From the NCBI GenBank assembly GCA_947471565.1, contig CANIVT010000006.1, positions 43,854 to 107,853 on the forward strand: a stretch of 64,000 nucleotides of DNA. The letters are read 5' to 3'. Origin of the DNA: Spartobacteria bacterium. Its GTDB lineage: Bacteria > Verrucomicrobiota > Verrucomicrobiia > Chthoniobacterales > UBA6821. The notes beneath the pieces were generated by a model. The model made no database searches. It saw only the letters and a list, made by a program, of their open reading frames with translations, and was not told where the DNA came from. The position numbers and the translations under genes are program-made. Positions 8,272 to 16,614 of this stretch are shown here, piece after piece; within the stretch, counting starts at the first letter, position 1, and every line of letters starts with the position of its first letter.

Positions 8272-8847
8272 TTACTCGGACGGACTACCCGGCTTGTTAA
8301 GCAGCCGTTTCACATCGTCGATCGAGAGTCCCTTCCGGATGGATTGCTGGAGTTTCTGATCGTTATCGATCGCACCTTGGGTCTTTCCCTTGAGCGTTAT
8401 TTCCTTGGTGGCAAAGCTCTCGCGACCGGCATAGGGATCGTTTTTTTTCGCTGGATCGAAATCCTTGGTCTTGAAGCTTCCCGTCTCGAAGTTTTTGGAG
8501 GCGTCGCGGTTGCCTCCCTTTAGGTTCTCGGGGAGCTTCTTGGAAGCAAACAGTTTGCCAAACCAGCTCTTTCCAGAGTCGCTGAAGGCTTTGGTGGCAA
8601 AGTCCTTTGACCCGTAATTCTTCACCCCGGCATACTCTCCGGCGTTAAATTTTTTATCCGTGAAGGCGCCTTTGGTCTGGAACTGCTTCCCCTGAAAAGC
8701 GGTTTTGGGCGCCTTGGGATCGTTCCAGGAATAGAACTGCATGATCCGATCCATCATCCCCTTCTCCTTGGGTTGATTATCTGATGGGGCGCCATAAAGC
8801 ACCCCGTAACAGCAGAGCATGAGAATTAGGATCCGCAGTATTTTCAC
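8272..8847 (-). CDS. Secreted protein with F-x-T-K repeats, unknown function
   Basis: This 191-residue protein matches no family I recognise. A GTG at 8847 gives VKILRILILMLCCYGVLYG, a convincing signal peptide with cleavage near GAPS. The mature part is Lys/Phe-rich and carries loose repeats of the form F-x-[TS]-K: FQTKGAF, FTDKKF, FATKAF, FASKK, FKTKDF and FATKEI. The last 25 residues (KGLSIDDVKRLLNKPGS) look like a separate amphipathic helix. A longer frame to an ATG at 8910 was rejected because those codons come from the terminator of the ribosomal cluster. It is 83 bases upstream of tyrS and may share its transcript. Confidence 0.62.
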   Translation of the reverse strand: MKILRILILMLCCYGVLYGAPSDNQPKEKGMMDRIMQFYSWNDPKAPKTAFQGKQFQTKGAFTDKKFNAGEYAGVKNYGSKDFATKAFSDSGKSWFGKLFASKKLPENLKGGNRDASKNFETGSFKTKDFDPAKKNDPYAGRESFATKEITLKGKTQGAIDNDQKLQQSIRKGLSIDDVKRLLNKPGSPSE

Positions 8848-8895
8848 CCGATAATGGTATCCGGTGCAGAGTTCTCTGCCAACAGATCGGGGCAA

Positions 8896-8928
8896 GAAAA
8901 AAGCCGCCACGGATCACTCCGGGCGGCT
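8896..8928 (-). terminator. Intrinsic terminator of the str-S10-spc-alpha cluster
   Basis: Read leftward, AGCCGCC pairs with GGCGGCT across a short loop holding CGGA/TCCG, and TTTTTTCTT follows at once. It begins 20 bases after the rpsD stop. It marks rpsD as the last gene of the cluster and shows that rpoA and rplQ are not part of it. Confidence 0.87.
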
Positions 8929-8948
8929 CTTTTGGAAAGGAATACAGA

Positions 8949-9560
8949 TTAGCGGGAATAGAGCTCGACGACGAGCTGCTCATTCACCACGGGATTGATC
9001 TCCTCGCGGGTCGGGATTCGAACAACCTTGCCGCTGAGAGCCTCCTTATCAACCAGAAGCCAATCCGGAGCCTCGACGATCTGGGTTTGGTCTAGGCCAC
9101 GCTGGGCGAGGCGCTTGGAGCCATCCTTCGCACGGACGGAAACCGTGTCACCGACCTTCAGTGTCGCCGAGGAGATGTCGCACTTGCGTCCGTTCACGGC
9201 AATGTGACCATGGGCGACCATCTGACGGGATGCCGAGCGGGTCTTGGCAAAACCCATACGGTAGACGACGTTGTCGAGACGGGTCTCAAGGAGCTGCAGA
9301 AGGATCAGACCGGTGACGCCACGGGTCTTGAGCGCGGTCTCGAAGTAGCGGCGGAACTGTCGCTCCAGAACGCCATACTGGAAGCGGAGCTTCTGCTTCT
9401 CGGCGAGGGCGGTGCCATATTCGGAAACCTTGCGGCGGGCACCCTTGGGGCCGTGCTGACCGGGAGGATAGGCCTTGTGCTCGAAGGCGCGGCCGGAGCC
9501 GGCGAGAAGGACGCCGTAGCGGCGGCTGACTTTGGTTTTGGGTCCAGTGTAACGGGCCAT
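8949..9560 (-). CDS. rpsD: 30S ribosomal protein S4
   Basis: A 203-residue primary 16S rRNA-binding protein that nucleates assembly of the 30S body; in enterobacteria it also represses its own operon. The S4 domain lies at about residues 93-160 (LETRLDNVVYRMGF, HIAVNG). The N-terminus begins MARYTGPKTKVSRR and has no Cys, so it is the zinc-free form. It is the last gene of the cluster and is followed by a strong terminator; the usual rpoA-rplQ pair is missing. The start is preceded by CATC with no Shine-Dalgarno sequence. Confidence 0.98.
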   Translation of the reverse strand: MARYTGPKTKVSRRYGVLLAGSGRAFEHKAYPPGQHGPKGARRKVSEYGTALAEKQKLRFQYGVLERQFRRYFETALKTRGVTGLILLQLLETRLDNVVYRMGFAKTRSASRQMVAHGHIAVNGRKCDISSATLKVGDTVSVRAKDGSKRLAQRGLDQTQIVEAPDWLLVDKEALSGKVVRIPTREEINPVVNEQLVVELYSR

Positions 9561-9604
9561 GATGAATCGGTGCTAGTAAATGGGTGATCGTGTCTCTGTG
9601 TAAA

Positions 9605-10204
9605 TCAGACGCGGCGCTGCTTGGGAGGACGGCAACCGTTGTGGGGAACAGGGGTCACGTCCTGGATCAGGTTGATCTCGAGGCCGATCGCCTGCATGGC
9701 GCGGACAGCGGATTCGCGACCTGAACCGGGGCCCTTGATGCGGACCTCGACCTCTTTGAGGCCGTGTCCCATGGCCTGACGGCAGGCATCCTGGGCGACG
9801 AGCTGGGCGGCATAGGCCGTGCTCTTACGGGATCCCTTGAATCCCATCTTGCCAGCGGTTGACCAACCGAGCACTGCACCACGGAGGTCGGTGACGCTCA
9901 CGATAGTGTTGTTGAAGGTGGCCTGAACGTGGGCGATACCTTGGGTGATATTCTTGCTTCCCTTGGCCTTGACGATCTTGGGTGGCTCGATCGGATCATC
10001 GAGATTGAAGCTGACAGGGGCGGCAGGTGCTGCCTCTTCGGTCTTCTTTTCTTTGGACTTCTTGGGTGCCTTGGGCTTCTCAGCCTTGGCGGCTGCAGGA
10101 GCAGCCTCGGCGGATGCAGGTGCTGCAGGAGCGGCCTCGGCAGGCGCTGCGGGAGCGGCCGGGATCTCGGGATTCTCTGGTGTGACGGGCGTTTCTTCGG
10201 ACAT
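9605..10204 (-). CDS. rpsK: 30S ribosomal protein S11 with a long N-terminal extension
   Basis: A platform protein of the 30S subunit that contacts the E site. The conserved core starts near residue 84 ([16 protein letters not shown]) and ends in the classic [10 protein letters not shown]. Before it lie about 80 residues rich in Ala, Pro, Glu and Lys (for example [14 protein letters not shown] and [10 protein letters not shown]), which are almost surely disordered. Usual bacterial S11 is about 129 residues; this one is 199. The first in-frame ATG gives this extension, and the reading frame and base composition continue smoothly into the core, so the extension appears to be genuinely translated. 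It lies 19 bases after rpsM. Confidence 0.96.
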   Translation of the reverse strand: MSEETPVTPENPEIPAAPAAPAEAAPAAPASAEAAPAAAKAEKPKAPKKSKEKKTEEAAPAAPVSFNLDDPIEPPKIVKAKGSKNITQGIAHVQATFNNTIVSVTDLRGAVLGWSTAGKMGFKGSRKSTAYAAQLVAQDACRQAMGHGLKEVEVRIKGPGSGRESAVRAMQAIGLEINLIQDVTPVPHNGCRPPKQRRV

Positions 10205-10223
10205 GAATCAGTGAGGCTGTGGA

Positions 10224-10601
10224 TTAATCCTTGGAACGGACGACGCCGACGGTCTTGCGCGGTCCCTTGCGGGTGCGGGCGTTGGTCTGGGTGCGCTGAC
10301 CCCGCACGGGCAGGCCGCGGCGGTGGCGGATACCACGGTAGCAGTTGATCGCCTGGAGGCGCTTCAGGTTGGACTGAAGTTCGCGGCGCAGGTCACCCTC
10401 GATGACGACTTTCTGGGCGGTGATGGCCGAGATGATCGAACCGATCTGCTCGGGGCTGAGTTCCTTGGCCCGGGTGTCGGGGTTGATATTGGCCTGTTCG
10501 AGGACGCGCTTGGAGGTCTTGGGTCCGATTCCGTAGATGTAACGAAGGGAGGCCTCGATGCGCTTGTCACCGGGAATTTCTACGCCGAGAAGTCGTGGCA
10601 T
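10224..10601 (-). CDS. rpsM: 30S ribosomal protein S13
   Basis: A 125-residue head protein of the 30S subunit that forms intersubunit bridges and contacts P-site tRNA through its basic tail. Visible marks are [19 protein letters not shown] at the start, the helix-two-turn-helix [13 protein letters not shown], and the tail [18 protein letters not shown]. Length is normal. It follows rpmJ by 42 bases and precedes rpsK by 19 bases. The ATG context is CGACC-ATG with no Shine-Dalgarno sequence. Confidence 0.98.
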   Translation of the reverse strand: MPRLLGVEIPGDKRIEASLRYIYGIGPKTSKRVLEQANINPDTRAKELSPEQIGSIISAITAQKVVIEGDLRRELQSNLKRLQAINCYRGIRHRRGLPVRGQRTQTNARTRKGPRKTVGVVRSKD

Positions 10602-10643
10602 GGTCGTGTGGTATTAGGGATGGAAAGGGGTCTCGAAAAGGGG

Positions 10644-10757
10644 TCAGCCCTGACGCTGTTTATGGCGGGGGTTCTTGCAGACGACGCGCACCACGTTATT
10701 GCGGCGGACGATCTTGCAGGTTTCGCAAAGACGTTTAACGGAAGCTCGGACTTTCAT
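10644..10757 (-). CDS. rpmJ: 50S ribosomal protein L36
   Basis: A 37-residue zinc-ribbon protein of the 50S subunit, found by translating the gap between infA and rpsM. It begins [14 protein letters not shown] and ends NPRHKQRQG. The zinc ligands Cys11, Cys14, Cys27 and His32 are all present, so it is the zinc-binding form. Its place between infA and rpsM is the standard bacterial order. The gap to infA is 40 bases. Confidence 0.96.
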   Translation of the reverse strand: MKVRASVKRLCETCKIVRRNNVVRVVCKNPRHKQRQG

Positions 10758-10797
10758 GCGCGGGGCGTCGGCGTTTTCGCGCCGGCGGGTGTCGGTG

Positions 10798-11040
10798 TCA
10801 GGTGTTGTGTTCGGATGATGACTGCGGGAGTCGCTGGATGATGGTTCCTTGGTCCAGGTCGTAGGGAGAAACGCTGATGATCACCCGGTGTCCGGGGGCG
10901 ATGCGCGTGAAGCTCAAACGCAGCCGACCGGAGACCGTAGCCCGCATTCTTCTGCCTCCGGCAAGCTCCACTCGGAAGCGGGCCATGGACAGTCTCTCTA
11001 CGACTAGGGCCTGGTGTTTTAAGCTATCGGGGGTAGGCAT
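10798..11040 (-). CDS. infA: Translation initiation factor IF-1
   Basis: An 80-residue OB-fold protein that occupies the 30S A site during initiation. The core is [21 protein letters not shown] and [12 protein letters not shown], which match the family but with unusually many Arg residues; the N-terminal 12 and C-terminal 12 residues extend past the usual 72-residue form. The only in-frame ATG upstream of the core lies 22 bases inside the end of map, suggesting translational coupling. Its place between map and rpmJ is conventional. Confidence 0.93.
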   Translation of the reverse strand: MPTPDSLKHQALVVERLSMARFRVELAGGRRMRATVSGRLRLSFTRIAPGHRVIISVSPYDLDQGTIIQRLPQSSSEHNT

Positions 11041-11783
11041 GTCAACACCTCAGGTTCATTTTCCGTCACAAGGACGGTATGCTCGAAATGGGCCGACGGC
11101 TTGCCATCCTCCGTGACCACGGTCCACCCGTCGTCCAGGATCCTGACCTTCTCGACGCCGAGGTTGATCATCGGTTCGATGGCGAGGGTCATCCCCGCCT
11201 TCAGCTTCGGCCCGGAGCCCTTGCGGCCGTAGTTGGGAATCTGCGGTTCCTCGTGGAGTTTGCGGCCGACGCCATGCCCCACAAACTCACGGACAACGCC
11301 CAACCCCAACTTGACGGCCTCGGTCTCAATGTAGTTGGAAAGATCACCCAGACGGCGCCCGGCGACAGCAAAGGGAATTGCCCCCTCGAGGATCCTCTTT
11401 GTCGCGATGCAAAGCCGCTCAGTCTCCGGATCAACGGCCCCGCAGGGAACTGAGGTTGCCGTGTCCCCGATCCAGCCGTCCAGAATGATGCCGGTGTCGA
11501 TCTTGACGAGATCACCGTACGCTAACCGGCGGGCACCGCCGATCCCGTGGACAACTTCCTCGTTCACCGAGATGCAGGTCTGGGCGGGAAAACCACGATA
11601 GCCCAAGAATGCACTACGACATCCCAGTTCCGCCATGAATTCCCCGGCAGCGCGATCGATCTCGCCGGTTGTCACACCGGGCGCGACAAGCTTTGCCAGA
11701 CGATCCAGCACGATGGCGGCCGTACGCCCGGCGGCGCGCATTTTGACAATGTCCGCGGGTGATTTGATGGGGATGGAAGACAT
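11019..11783 (-). CDS. map: Methionine aminopeptidase, type I
   Basis: A 254-residue two-metal protease that removes the initiator Met from nascent proteins. Recognisable segments are EEVVHGIGG with the catalytic His, the metal ligands in KIDTGIILDGWIGDTA, GHGVGRKLHEEPQIPNYG, and the Glu ligands in AIEPMI and HFEHTVLVTE. It has no N-terminal SH3-like or zinc extension. The stop overlaps infA by 22 bases. The gap to the upstream adk gene (144 bases) contains an inverted-repeat element, so map may have its own promoter. Confidence 0.96.
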   Translation of the reverse strand: MSSIPIKSPADIVKMRAAGRTAAIVLDRLAKLVAPGVTTGEIDRAAGEFMAELGCRSAFLGYRGFPAQTCISVNEEVVHGIGGARRLAYGDLVKIDTGIILDGWIGDTATSVPCGAVDPETERLCIATKRILEGAIPFAVAGRRLGDLSNYIETEAVKLGLGVVREFVGHGVGRKLHEEPQIPNYGRKGSGPKLKAGMTLAIEPMINLGVEKVRILDDGWTVVTEDGKPSAHFEHTVLVTENEPEVLTCLPPIA

Positions 11784-11800
11784 GGCGGGAAAATGATTAA

Positions 11801-11949
11801 GGCAAAATGAAGAATGAAAAATGAAAAACGTCGGCCAAGGTTAAATGGTACAGGACAAGCTACTGCCTCGGTGTGACGGAACGCACAAACCTACCGATTG
11901 CCTCTCTGGGAGTGGTTTTTGCATTTTTCATTTCTCCTTTTGCATTTCC
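11801..11949. repeat. Inverted element built of AAAAATG words between adk and map
   Basis: The left end reads GAAGAATGAAAAATGAAAAA and the right end is its approximate complement (TTTTTGCATTTTTCATTT), with about 85 bases of unrelated sequence between them. The right arm enters the 3' end of adk and encodes its last residues, MQKEK. Similar AAAAATG tracts recur at 34738-34770, 41216-41319 and 42431-42528. The form suggests a non-autonomous mobile element with low-complexity ends. Confidence 0.55.
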
Positions 11950-12605
11950 CCGCAGACCAGCGTGGAGAGTTTTTTGAAAATTATGTCACTCTCCTCACCC
12001 GCATCGATCTTATGGAAAATACCGGGAACCTTTTCCCGATAATACACGACAACCGGAAGGGTTGATTCGCGGTAGACGCGCAGACGTTCGGTGAGCGCTT
12101 CCTCGGTGTCGTCATTGCGGCGGATGAGATCACCGCCGCACGACGGGCAAGCATCGCCGATCTTCAACCCGTGAAGCGATCCCCCGAAGGTTGTTCCACA
12201 TGCCGCACAGGTGAGACGATCCAGAATTCTACGGCGAATTTCCTCCTCGCTGAGATCGAGGAAGATCACGAGTTCGATCGGGGTCTTTGCGGCATCCAGC
12301 GCCTTGTCAAGATGCTCCGCCTGACCTGTTGTCCTCGGAAACCCATCGAAAAGAAACCGAGGCCCGTTTCCCGCCATCCATGCCGTGATCACACGGACCG
12401 CCAGTTCATCGGGCACCAAGAGACCGCGACTTGTCCAGGAATCAGCCTCAATCCCTAACGGCGTTCCGCGCGCGCACTCGGAGCGCAACAAAGCGCCGGT
12501 GGAGACGTGAGGGATCCCGAATGCCCGAGAAAGATGATCAGCCTGCGTCCCCTTCCCCGAGGCCGGCGGACCCAGCAACAGGATCCGCTGCTTGGAAGCA
12601 TTCAC
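11928..12605 (-). CDS. adk: Adenylate kinase with a zinc-type LID
   Basis: A 225-residue enzyme that interconverts AMP + ATP and 2 ADP. The P-loop is GPPASGKGT (12-20), and FLFDGFPRT marks the core. The LID holds four cysteines, Cys133, Cys136, Cys153 and Cys156, in the CxxC-x16-CxxC pattern of zinc-stabilised adenylate kinases. The start is a GTG at 12605, supported by GGAG five bases upstream; no ATG precedes the conserved RILLLGPP segment. It lies 13 bases after secY. The final residues MQKEK come from the AAAAATG repeat. Confidence 0.96.
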   Translation of the reverse strand: MNASKQRILLLGPPASGKGTQADHLSRAFGIPHVSTGALLRSECARGTPLGIEADSWTSRGLLVPDELAVRVITAWMAGNGPRFLFDGFPRTTGQAEHLDKALDAAKTPIELVIFLDLSEEEIRRRILDRLTCAACGTTFGGSLHGLKIGDACPSCGGDLIRRNDDTEEALTERLRVYRESTLPVVVYYREKVPGIFHKIDAGEESDIIFKKLSTLVCGEMQKEK

Positions 12606-12618
12606 GGCGACTCCGACC

Positions 12619-14121
12619 TCAGCGGTGGGTCGTGATGTAGGCTGTCACTCCGGCGATGACAAGGAATCCCACTCCGGCGTAGAGCCAGACAAGCGAGGTG
12701 TCACTGACGGCGGATCCACCCACGGAGGAGCGAGCCATGCTGCGACCGCGAATCTTTCCTTTCCGGAGGAAACCGTCGTAGTGACGCTGGAGCAGGAAGG
12801 TCTCGACCTGGCGCATGGTATCAAGGGTGACACCAACAATGATGAGCAGTCCCGTGCCGCCGAAGAACTGGGCGGCCATGTAGGGAACATTCAGCGCACG
12901 GCTGAGGAGTTGGGGAAGAACCGCGATGATGACAAGGAAAATGGCACCGGCGAAGGTGAGTCGACCCATCGTGTGGTCGAGGAAGTCCGCCGTCGGCTTG
13001 CCCGGACGCACACCAGGAATGAAGCCGCCGTACTTCTTGAGATCATCGGCGATCTGGGCAGGCTGAAACTGGGTGGCGACCCAGAAATAGCTGAAAGCAA
13101 AGATCAGCAATGCATAGAGACTGTAATGAATCCATCCGGTGGAGAGCTGGTTGGCCCAGTAAACCGCCCATGGCTTGTGGCCGAAGGCCATGTTCAGGAT
13201 GGTTGATGGGAAAAGTAGGATGGCTTGGGCAAAAATAATCGGCATGACACCCGCATAGTTGACCTTGAGCGGCATGTATTGAGTCTGACCTCCATAGACC
13301 TTGCGTCCCACCACGCGCTTGGCGTACTGGACACTGACTCGGCGAGTCGCCTGCGTTACCGCGATGACCGAGGCGATCACCAGAAAGAGGAATGCGCAGA
13401 GGATGACCAGCACCACCGGGCTGACGGTCGAGGCCTCGCCACCGCTCGGAACAAAGGTGCGCCAAGCCTGGACGAGTCCGGCCGGAAGCTGTGCCAGGAT
13501 GCCGATAGTGATGATGACGGAGATGCCGTTGCCCACGCCGCGCTCGGTGATCTGGTCACCGATCCACATCAGCAACAAGGTGCCGGCCGTCATGATCAGG
13601 ACGGTCAGTAGGCGGAATGCGAGTCCCGGATCGGAGACAAGTGGGATTCCCATGCGGTTGATCGTCTCGGTGATGCCGGGCAGGAAGGGATTCGATGCGG
13701 GGCTCTCGAAGGAGAGGGCCAGAAGCCACCCTTGGAAGAAGCAAAGGGCGATCGTCACATAACGGGTGTACTGGGCGATCTTCTGCCGTCCACCATCCTC
13801 ACGGGCAAGGCGGCCGAGCTTTGGAATCACGGCTCCGAGCAACTGGAGCATGATCGAAGCGCTGATGAAGGGCATGATGCCCAGCGAAAAAACGGCGCAG
13901 TTACCGAGTGCGCCACCCGAGAAGAGATTGAAGAGGGCAGCCGCACCGCCGCCGGCACTATGGTCGGCGACGTTGAGGAACCATTCGCGCAGGACCTGTG
14001 CATTGACGCCCGGAGTGGTGATCGCGGCGCCGATGCGCATGATCACGATCATCCCGAAGGTGAAGAGGACACGCTGCCTCAGTTCGGGAATCTTGAAGAT
14101 GTTGGCAAAGGCCGAAATCAT
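12619..14121 (-). CDS. secY: Preprotein translocase subunit SecY
   Basis: The 500-residue channel subunit of the Sec translocon in the inner membrane. About ten hydrophobic helices are visible, with the family segments FNLFSGGALGNCAVFSLGI, SASIMLQLL and the cytosolic loop RKVYGGQTQYMPLKVNYAGVMP. It is about 60 residues longer than the E. coli protein, partly through the loop after helix 1 (NVADHSAGGGAA) and partly through the tail. AAGGA lies eight bases before the ATG, a good Shine-Dalgarno site. It sits between rplO and adk as in most bacteria. Confidence 0.97.
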   Translation of the reverse strand: MISAFANIFKIPELRQRVLFTFGMIVIMRIGAAITTPGVNAQVLREWFLNVADHSAGGGAAALFNLFSGGALGNCAVFSLGIMPFISASIMLQLLGAVIPKLGRLAREDGGRQKIAQYTRYVTIALCFFQGWLLALSFESPASNPFLPGITETINRMGIPLVSDPGLAFRLLTVLIMTAGTLLLMWIGDQITERGVGNGISVIITIGILAQLPAGLVQAWRTFVPSGGEASTVSPVVLVILCAFLFLVIASVIAVTQATRRVSVQYAKRVVGRKVYGGQTQYMPLKVNYAGVMPIIFAQAILLFPSTILNMAFGHKPWAVYWANQLSTGWIHYSLYALLIFAFSYFWVATQFQPAQIADDLKKYGGFIPGVRPGKPTADFLDHTMGRLTFAGAIFLVIIAVLPQLLSRALNVPYMAAQFFGGTGLLIIVGVTLDTMRQVETFLLQRHYDGFLRKGKIRGRSMARSSVGGSAVSDTSLVWLYAGVGFLVIAGVTAYITTHR

Positions 14122-14187
14122 TCGGTGCGTCCTTGTCTGGGTGCCCTTAAGACTCTGATGACTCTTGGGGGCTCAAGTGGTTGGCGA

Positions 14188-14697
14188 TCAGGCTGCCTTG
14201 GCAGCCTTCACGACAGCACGGGTGGCAATCTTGGTCGGGCGCTCGCGCAGGATCAGGGACCCACCGGCAGCCTCGAGTTTCTCCTTGGCTGCAGCGCTCG
14301 ACTTGTCGACCTCGACTGTGAACTTCTTGGTCACGGTGCCGCGGGCGAGCAACTTGATCCCGTCATTGCGGCCATGAACCAAACGGAGGGAGCGCAGGGC
14401 CGCCTCGTTGATCGTGGCACCCGACTCGAATCGAGCCTCGAGTGTGTCGAGGTTGATCACAACGTAAACGGGCTTGAAATCGGTGTTGTTAAAACCGCGC
14501 TTAGGCAGACGGCGGATGAGGGGCATCTGGCCACCCTCGAAACCGAGACGGACGCTTCCGCCCGAACGGGCGCGCTGTCCCTTGTGGCCACGGCCGGAGG
14601 TCTTTCCGTGTCCGCTGCTTTCGCCGATACCGAGGCGCTTGCGGCGGTGCTTGGCACCGGGACGGGGGGCGAGGTTGTGAAGGCGCATGGTGGTCAT
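14188..14697 (-). CDS. rplO: 50S ribosomal protein L15
   Basis: A 169-residue 50S assembly protein. The glycine/basic-rich N-terminus (RLHNLAPRPGAKHRRKRLG, then SGRGHKGQRARSG) and the segment GQMPLIRRLPKRGF are diagnostic. An alternative ATG three codons downstream (14688) would give the more usual MRLHN start. It follows rpsE after only 13 bases, so rpmD (L30), which normally lies here, is absent. The tail is Ala/Lys-rich. Confidence 0.97.
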   Translation of the reverse strand: MTTMRLHNLAPRPGAKHRRKRLGIGESSGHGKTSGRGHKGQRARSGGSVRLGFEGGQMPLIRRLPKRGFNNTDFKPVYVVINLDTLEARFESGATINEAALRSLRLVHGRNDGIKLLARGTVTKKFTVEVDKSSAAAKEKLEAAGGSLILRERPTKIATRAVVKAAKAA

Positions 14698-14710
14698 GGT
14701 CTAAAAAAGA

Positions 14711-15268
14711 TTAGGCTGCCGCGGGAGCCTCCTCGGGGGCGGCGGTGCGGACCTTCTTGCCACGGAGCTTCATGATCTCATGGCGAGGACGAAGACTGGT
14801 GAGGGCCGAGAGGGTGGCCTTGACGACGTTGGCATGGTTGCTCGAGCCGAGTGACTTGGCCAGGACGTCGCGGATACCGGCCGCCTCGATGACGGCGCGG
14901 ACGCCTCCACCGGCGATGATGCCGGTACCGGGCGAGGCGGGACGAAGGAGGACGCGGCCACCGCCGTGCTCGCCGAAGGTCTCGTGCGGGATGGTGTTCT
15001 CGGCGACAGCGACGGGGATCATGGCCTTGCGGGCGGCCTCGGAACCCTTGCGGATGGCCTCGCTGACCTCATTGGCCTTGCCGAAGCCGATGCCGACGCG
15101 TCCCTTCATGTCACCGGTGACGATGAGGGCGCTAAAGCTGAAGCGACGGCCGCCCTTGACGACCTTGGCGCATCGGTTGATGAAGACGACCTTCTCGATC
15201 GTGTCCTTAGGGGTCTCGTCGACCGGCTTGTCGCGGCGGGGTCCGCGTTTGGGGCGTTTTTCGTCCAT
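14711..15268 (-). CDS. rpsE: 30S ribosomal protein S5
   Basis: A 185-residue protein at the mRNA entry site that affects decoding accuracy. The double-stranded RNA-binding domain reads [18 protein letters not shown], and the C-terminal domain carries [20 protein letters not shown]. It has a charged N-terminal stretch ([14 protein letters not shown]) and an Ala/Glu-rich tail (APEEAPAAA) beyond the conserved core. It lies eight bases after rplR. Confidence 0.98.
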   Translation of the reverse strand: MDEKRPKRGPRRDKPVDETPKDTIEKVVFINRCAKVVKGGRRFSFSALIVTGDMKGRVGIGFGKANEVSEAIRKGSEAARKAMIPVAVAENTIPHETFGEHGGGRVLLRPASPGTGIIAGGGVRAVIEAAGIRDVLAKSLGSSNHANVVKATLSALTSLRPRHEIMKLRGKKVRTAAPEEAPAAA

Positions 15269-15276
15269 AGTAATTT

Positions 15277-15633
15277 TTAGAACTGGAGTCCTCCCTCACG
15301 GGCTGCATCGGCGAGAGCCTTCACCTTGCCGTGATACATGAAACCGCCTCTGTCGAAGACAACCTTCTCGATCTTCTTGGCGAGGCCACGCTCGGCGATG
15401 AGTTTGCCGACCTTGGTGGCCGTCGCGACGTTGGCGCGGCTGGTAGGATCCTTTTTGAAGGATTCCTCGGTTGTGTTGACACTGGCCAGAGTGATGCCGG
15501 CCAGATCGTCGATGACCTGGGCAGTAATATGCTGGCCCGAGAAGTGGATGGCGAGACGGGGACGCTCGGCGGTGCCGGCAACCTTCTTGCGAAGGCGGAC
15601 GTGGCGGAGTTTGCGGGAGCTGGTGGCGGACAT
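15277..15633 (-). CDS. rplR: 50S ribosomal protein L18
   Basis: A 118-residue protein that binds 5S rRNA in the central protuberance. [30 protein letters not shown] and [17 protein letters not shown] are the recognisable blocks. Length is typical. The ATG is preceded by ATACC without a close Shine-Dalgarno sequence; AAGG is 11 bases away. It lies 18 bases after rplF. Confidence 0.98.
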   Translation of the reverse strand: MSATSSRKLRHVRLRKKVAGTAERPRLAIHFSGQHITAQVIDDLAGITLASVNTTEESFKKDPTSRANVATATKVGKLIAERGLAKKIEKVVFDRGGFMYHGKVKALADAAREGGLQF

Positions 15634-15651
15634 GGTATTCTGTGCCTTGGG

Positions 15652-16191
15652 TTACTGGACGGTCTTGCCCTCCTTGCGGCGGACCTGCTCGTCGGAATAG
15701 CGGATTCCCTTACCCTTGTAAGGCTCGGGCGGATAGTAGGCGCGGATGTCGGCGGCCACCTGGCCGACGAGTTGGCGATCGATTCCCTCGATGGAGATCT
15801 TGGTGTTGTCGGTGACGGCGATCTTGATCTCGTTGGGGATCGAGAAGAGGACAGGGTGGGAGTAACCGATGGAAAGATCGAGCTTGTCACCCTTGACGGC
15901 GGCGCGGAATCCCACGCCTTGGATCTCAAGGTCGCGACGGAACCCCGTGCTTACCCCTGTGACCATGTTGTTGACGAGCGCACGGGACAGGCCGTGAAGG
16001 GCGCGGACATCGCGGGCGTCGCTGGAGCGGGTCAAAACAGCCTTGTTCTCCTCGACGGAGAGCGTGACTTCCTTGGGAAGGGTCCAGCTGAGTTTGCCCT
16101 TGGGGCCCTCGACGGTAATCAGGCCTCCGTCGGCGACGGTGACTTTGACCTTGTCGGGGAGGGTGACGGGAGTTTTTCCGATACGTGACAT
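15652..16191 (-). CDS. rplF: 50S ribosomal protein L6
   Basis: A 179-residue two-domain protein near the sarcin-ricin loop and the factor-binding site. The start MSRIGKTPVTLP is conserved and fixes the ATG at 16191, although the frame stays open further upstream. Other marks are VEGPKGKLSW, SRALVNNMVTGVS and the C-terminal YPPEPYKGKGIRY. It lies 19 bases after rpsH. Confidence 0.98.
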   Translation of the reverse strand: MSRIGKTPVTLPDKVKVTVADGGLITVEGPKGKLSWTLPKEVTLSVEENKAVLTRSSDARDVRALHGLSRALVNNMVTGVSTGFRRDLEIQGVGFRAAVKGDKLDLSIGYSHPVLFSIPNEIKIAVTDNTKISIEGIDRQLVGQVAADIRAYYPPEPYKGKGIRYSDEQVRRKEGKTVQ

Positions 16192-16210
16192 GACGGGAAA
16201 GTGGTTGGTG

Positions 16211-16609
16211 TTACCAGATGTAGGCGAGTAGTTCGCCGCCGACCTTCTGCTTGCGGGCCTCGTGTCCGGAGAGCACACCGCGGGAGGTCGAGAGGATGGA
16301 GATGCCAAGGCCGCCGAGCACGCGGGGAATTTCCTCGCTGCCGACGTAGCGGCGGAGACCGGGACGGCTGATGCGGCGGAGACCGGCGATCGCAGGAGTC
16401 TTGCCGACATAGCGGGGACGAATGCGGAGTCTCGGGTGAGTCTCCTTGTTGTCGAGCTCATACTCCTCGATGTAACCCTCGCGCTGGAGGATGGCGATGA
16501 TGTCGCTCTTGATCTTGGAATATGGGACGAAGAACTCCTCCTTCTGCACGCTCACGGCGTTGCGGACTCGGGTGAGCAGGTCGGCGATGGGATCTGTCAG
16601 GGCACTCAT
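16211..16609 (-). CDS. rpsH: 30S ribosomal protein S8
   Basis: A 132-residue primary 16S rRNA-binding protein; in enterobacteria it represses the spc operon. MSALTDPIADLLTRVRNA and the C-terminal GLGISILSTSRGVLSG are diagnostic. It starts five bases after the rplE stop, so there is no room for rpsN (S14), which usually lies between L5 and S8. Confidence 0.98.
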   Translation of the reverse strand: MSALTDPIADLLTRVRNAVSVQKEEFFVPYSKIKSDIIAILQREGYIEEYELDNKETHPRLRIRPRYVGKTPAIAGLRRISRPGLRRYVGSEEIPRVLGGLGISILSTSRGVLSGHEARKQKVGGELLAYIW

Positions 16610-16614
16610 GGTAA

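Noticed and set aside
8848..8910. Longer N-terminus for the F-x-T-K protein starting MAAFFLPRS
   Set aside because: Those codons begin within the terminator hairpin of the ribosomal cluster, and the GTG at 8847 yields a proper signal peptide.
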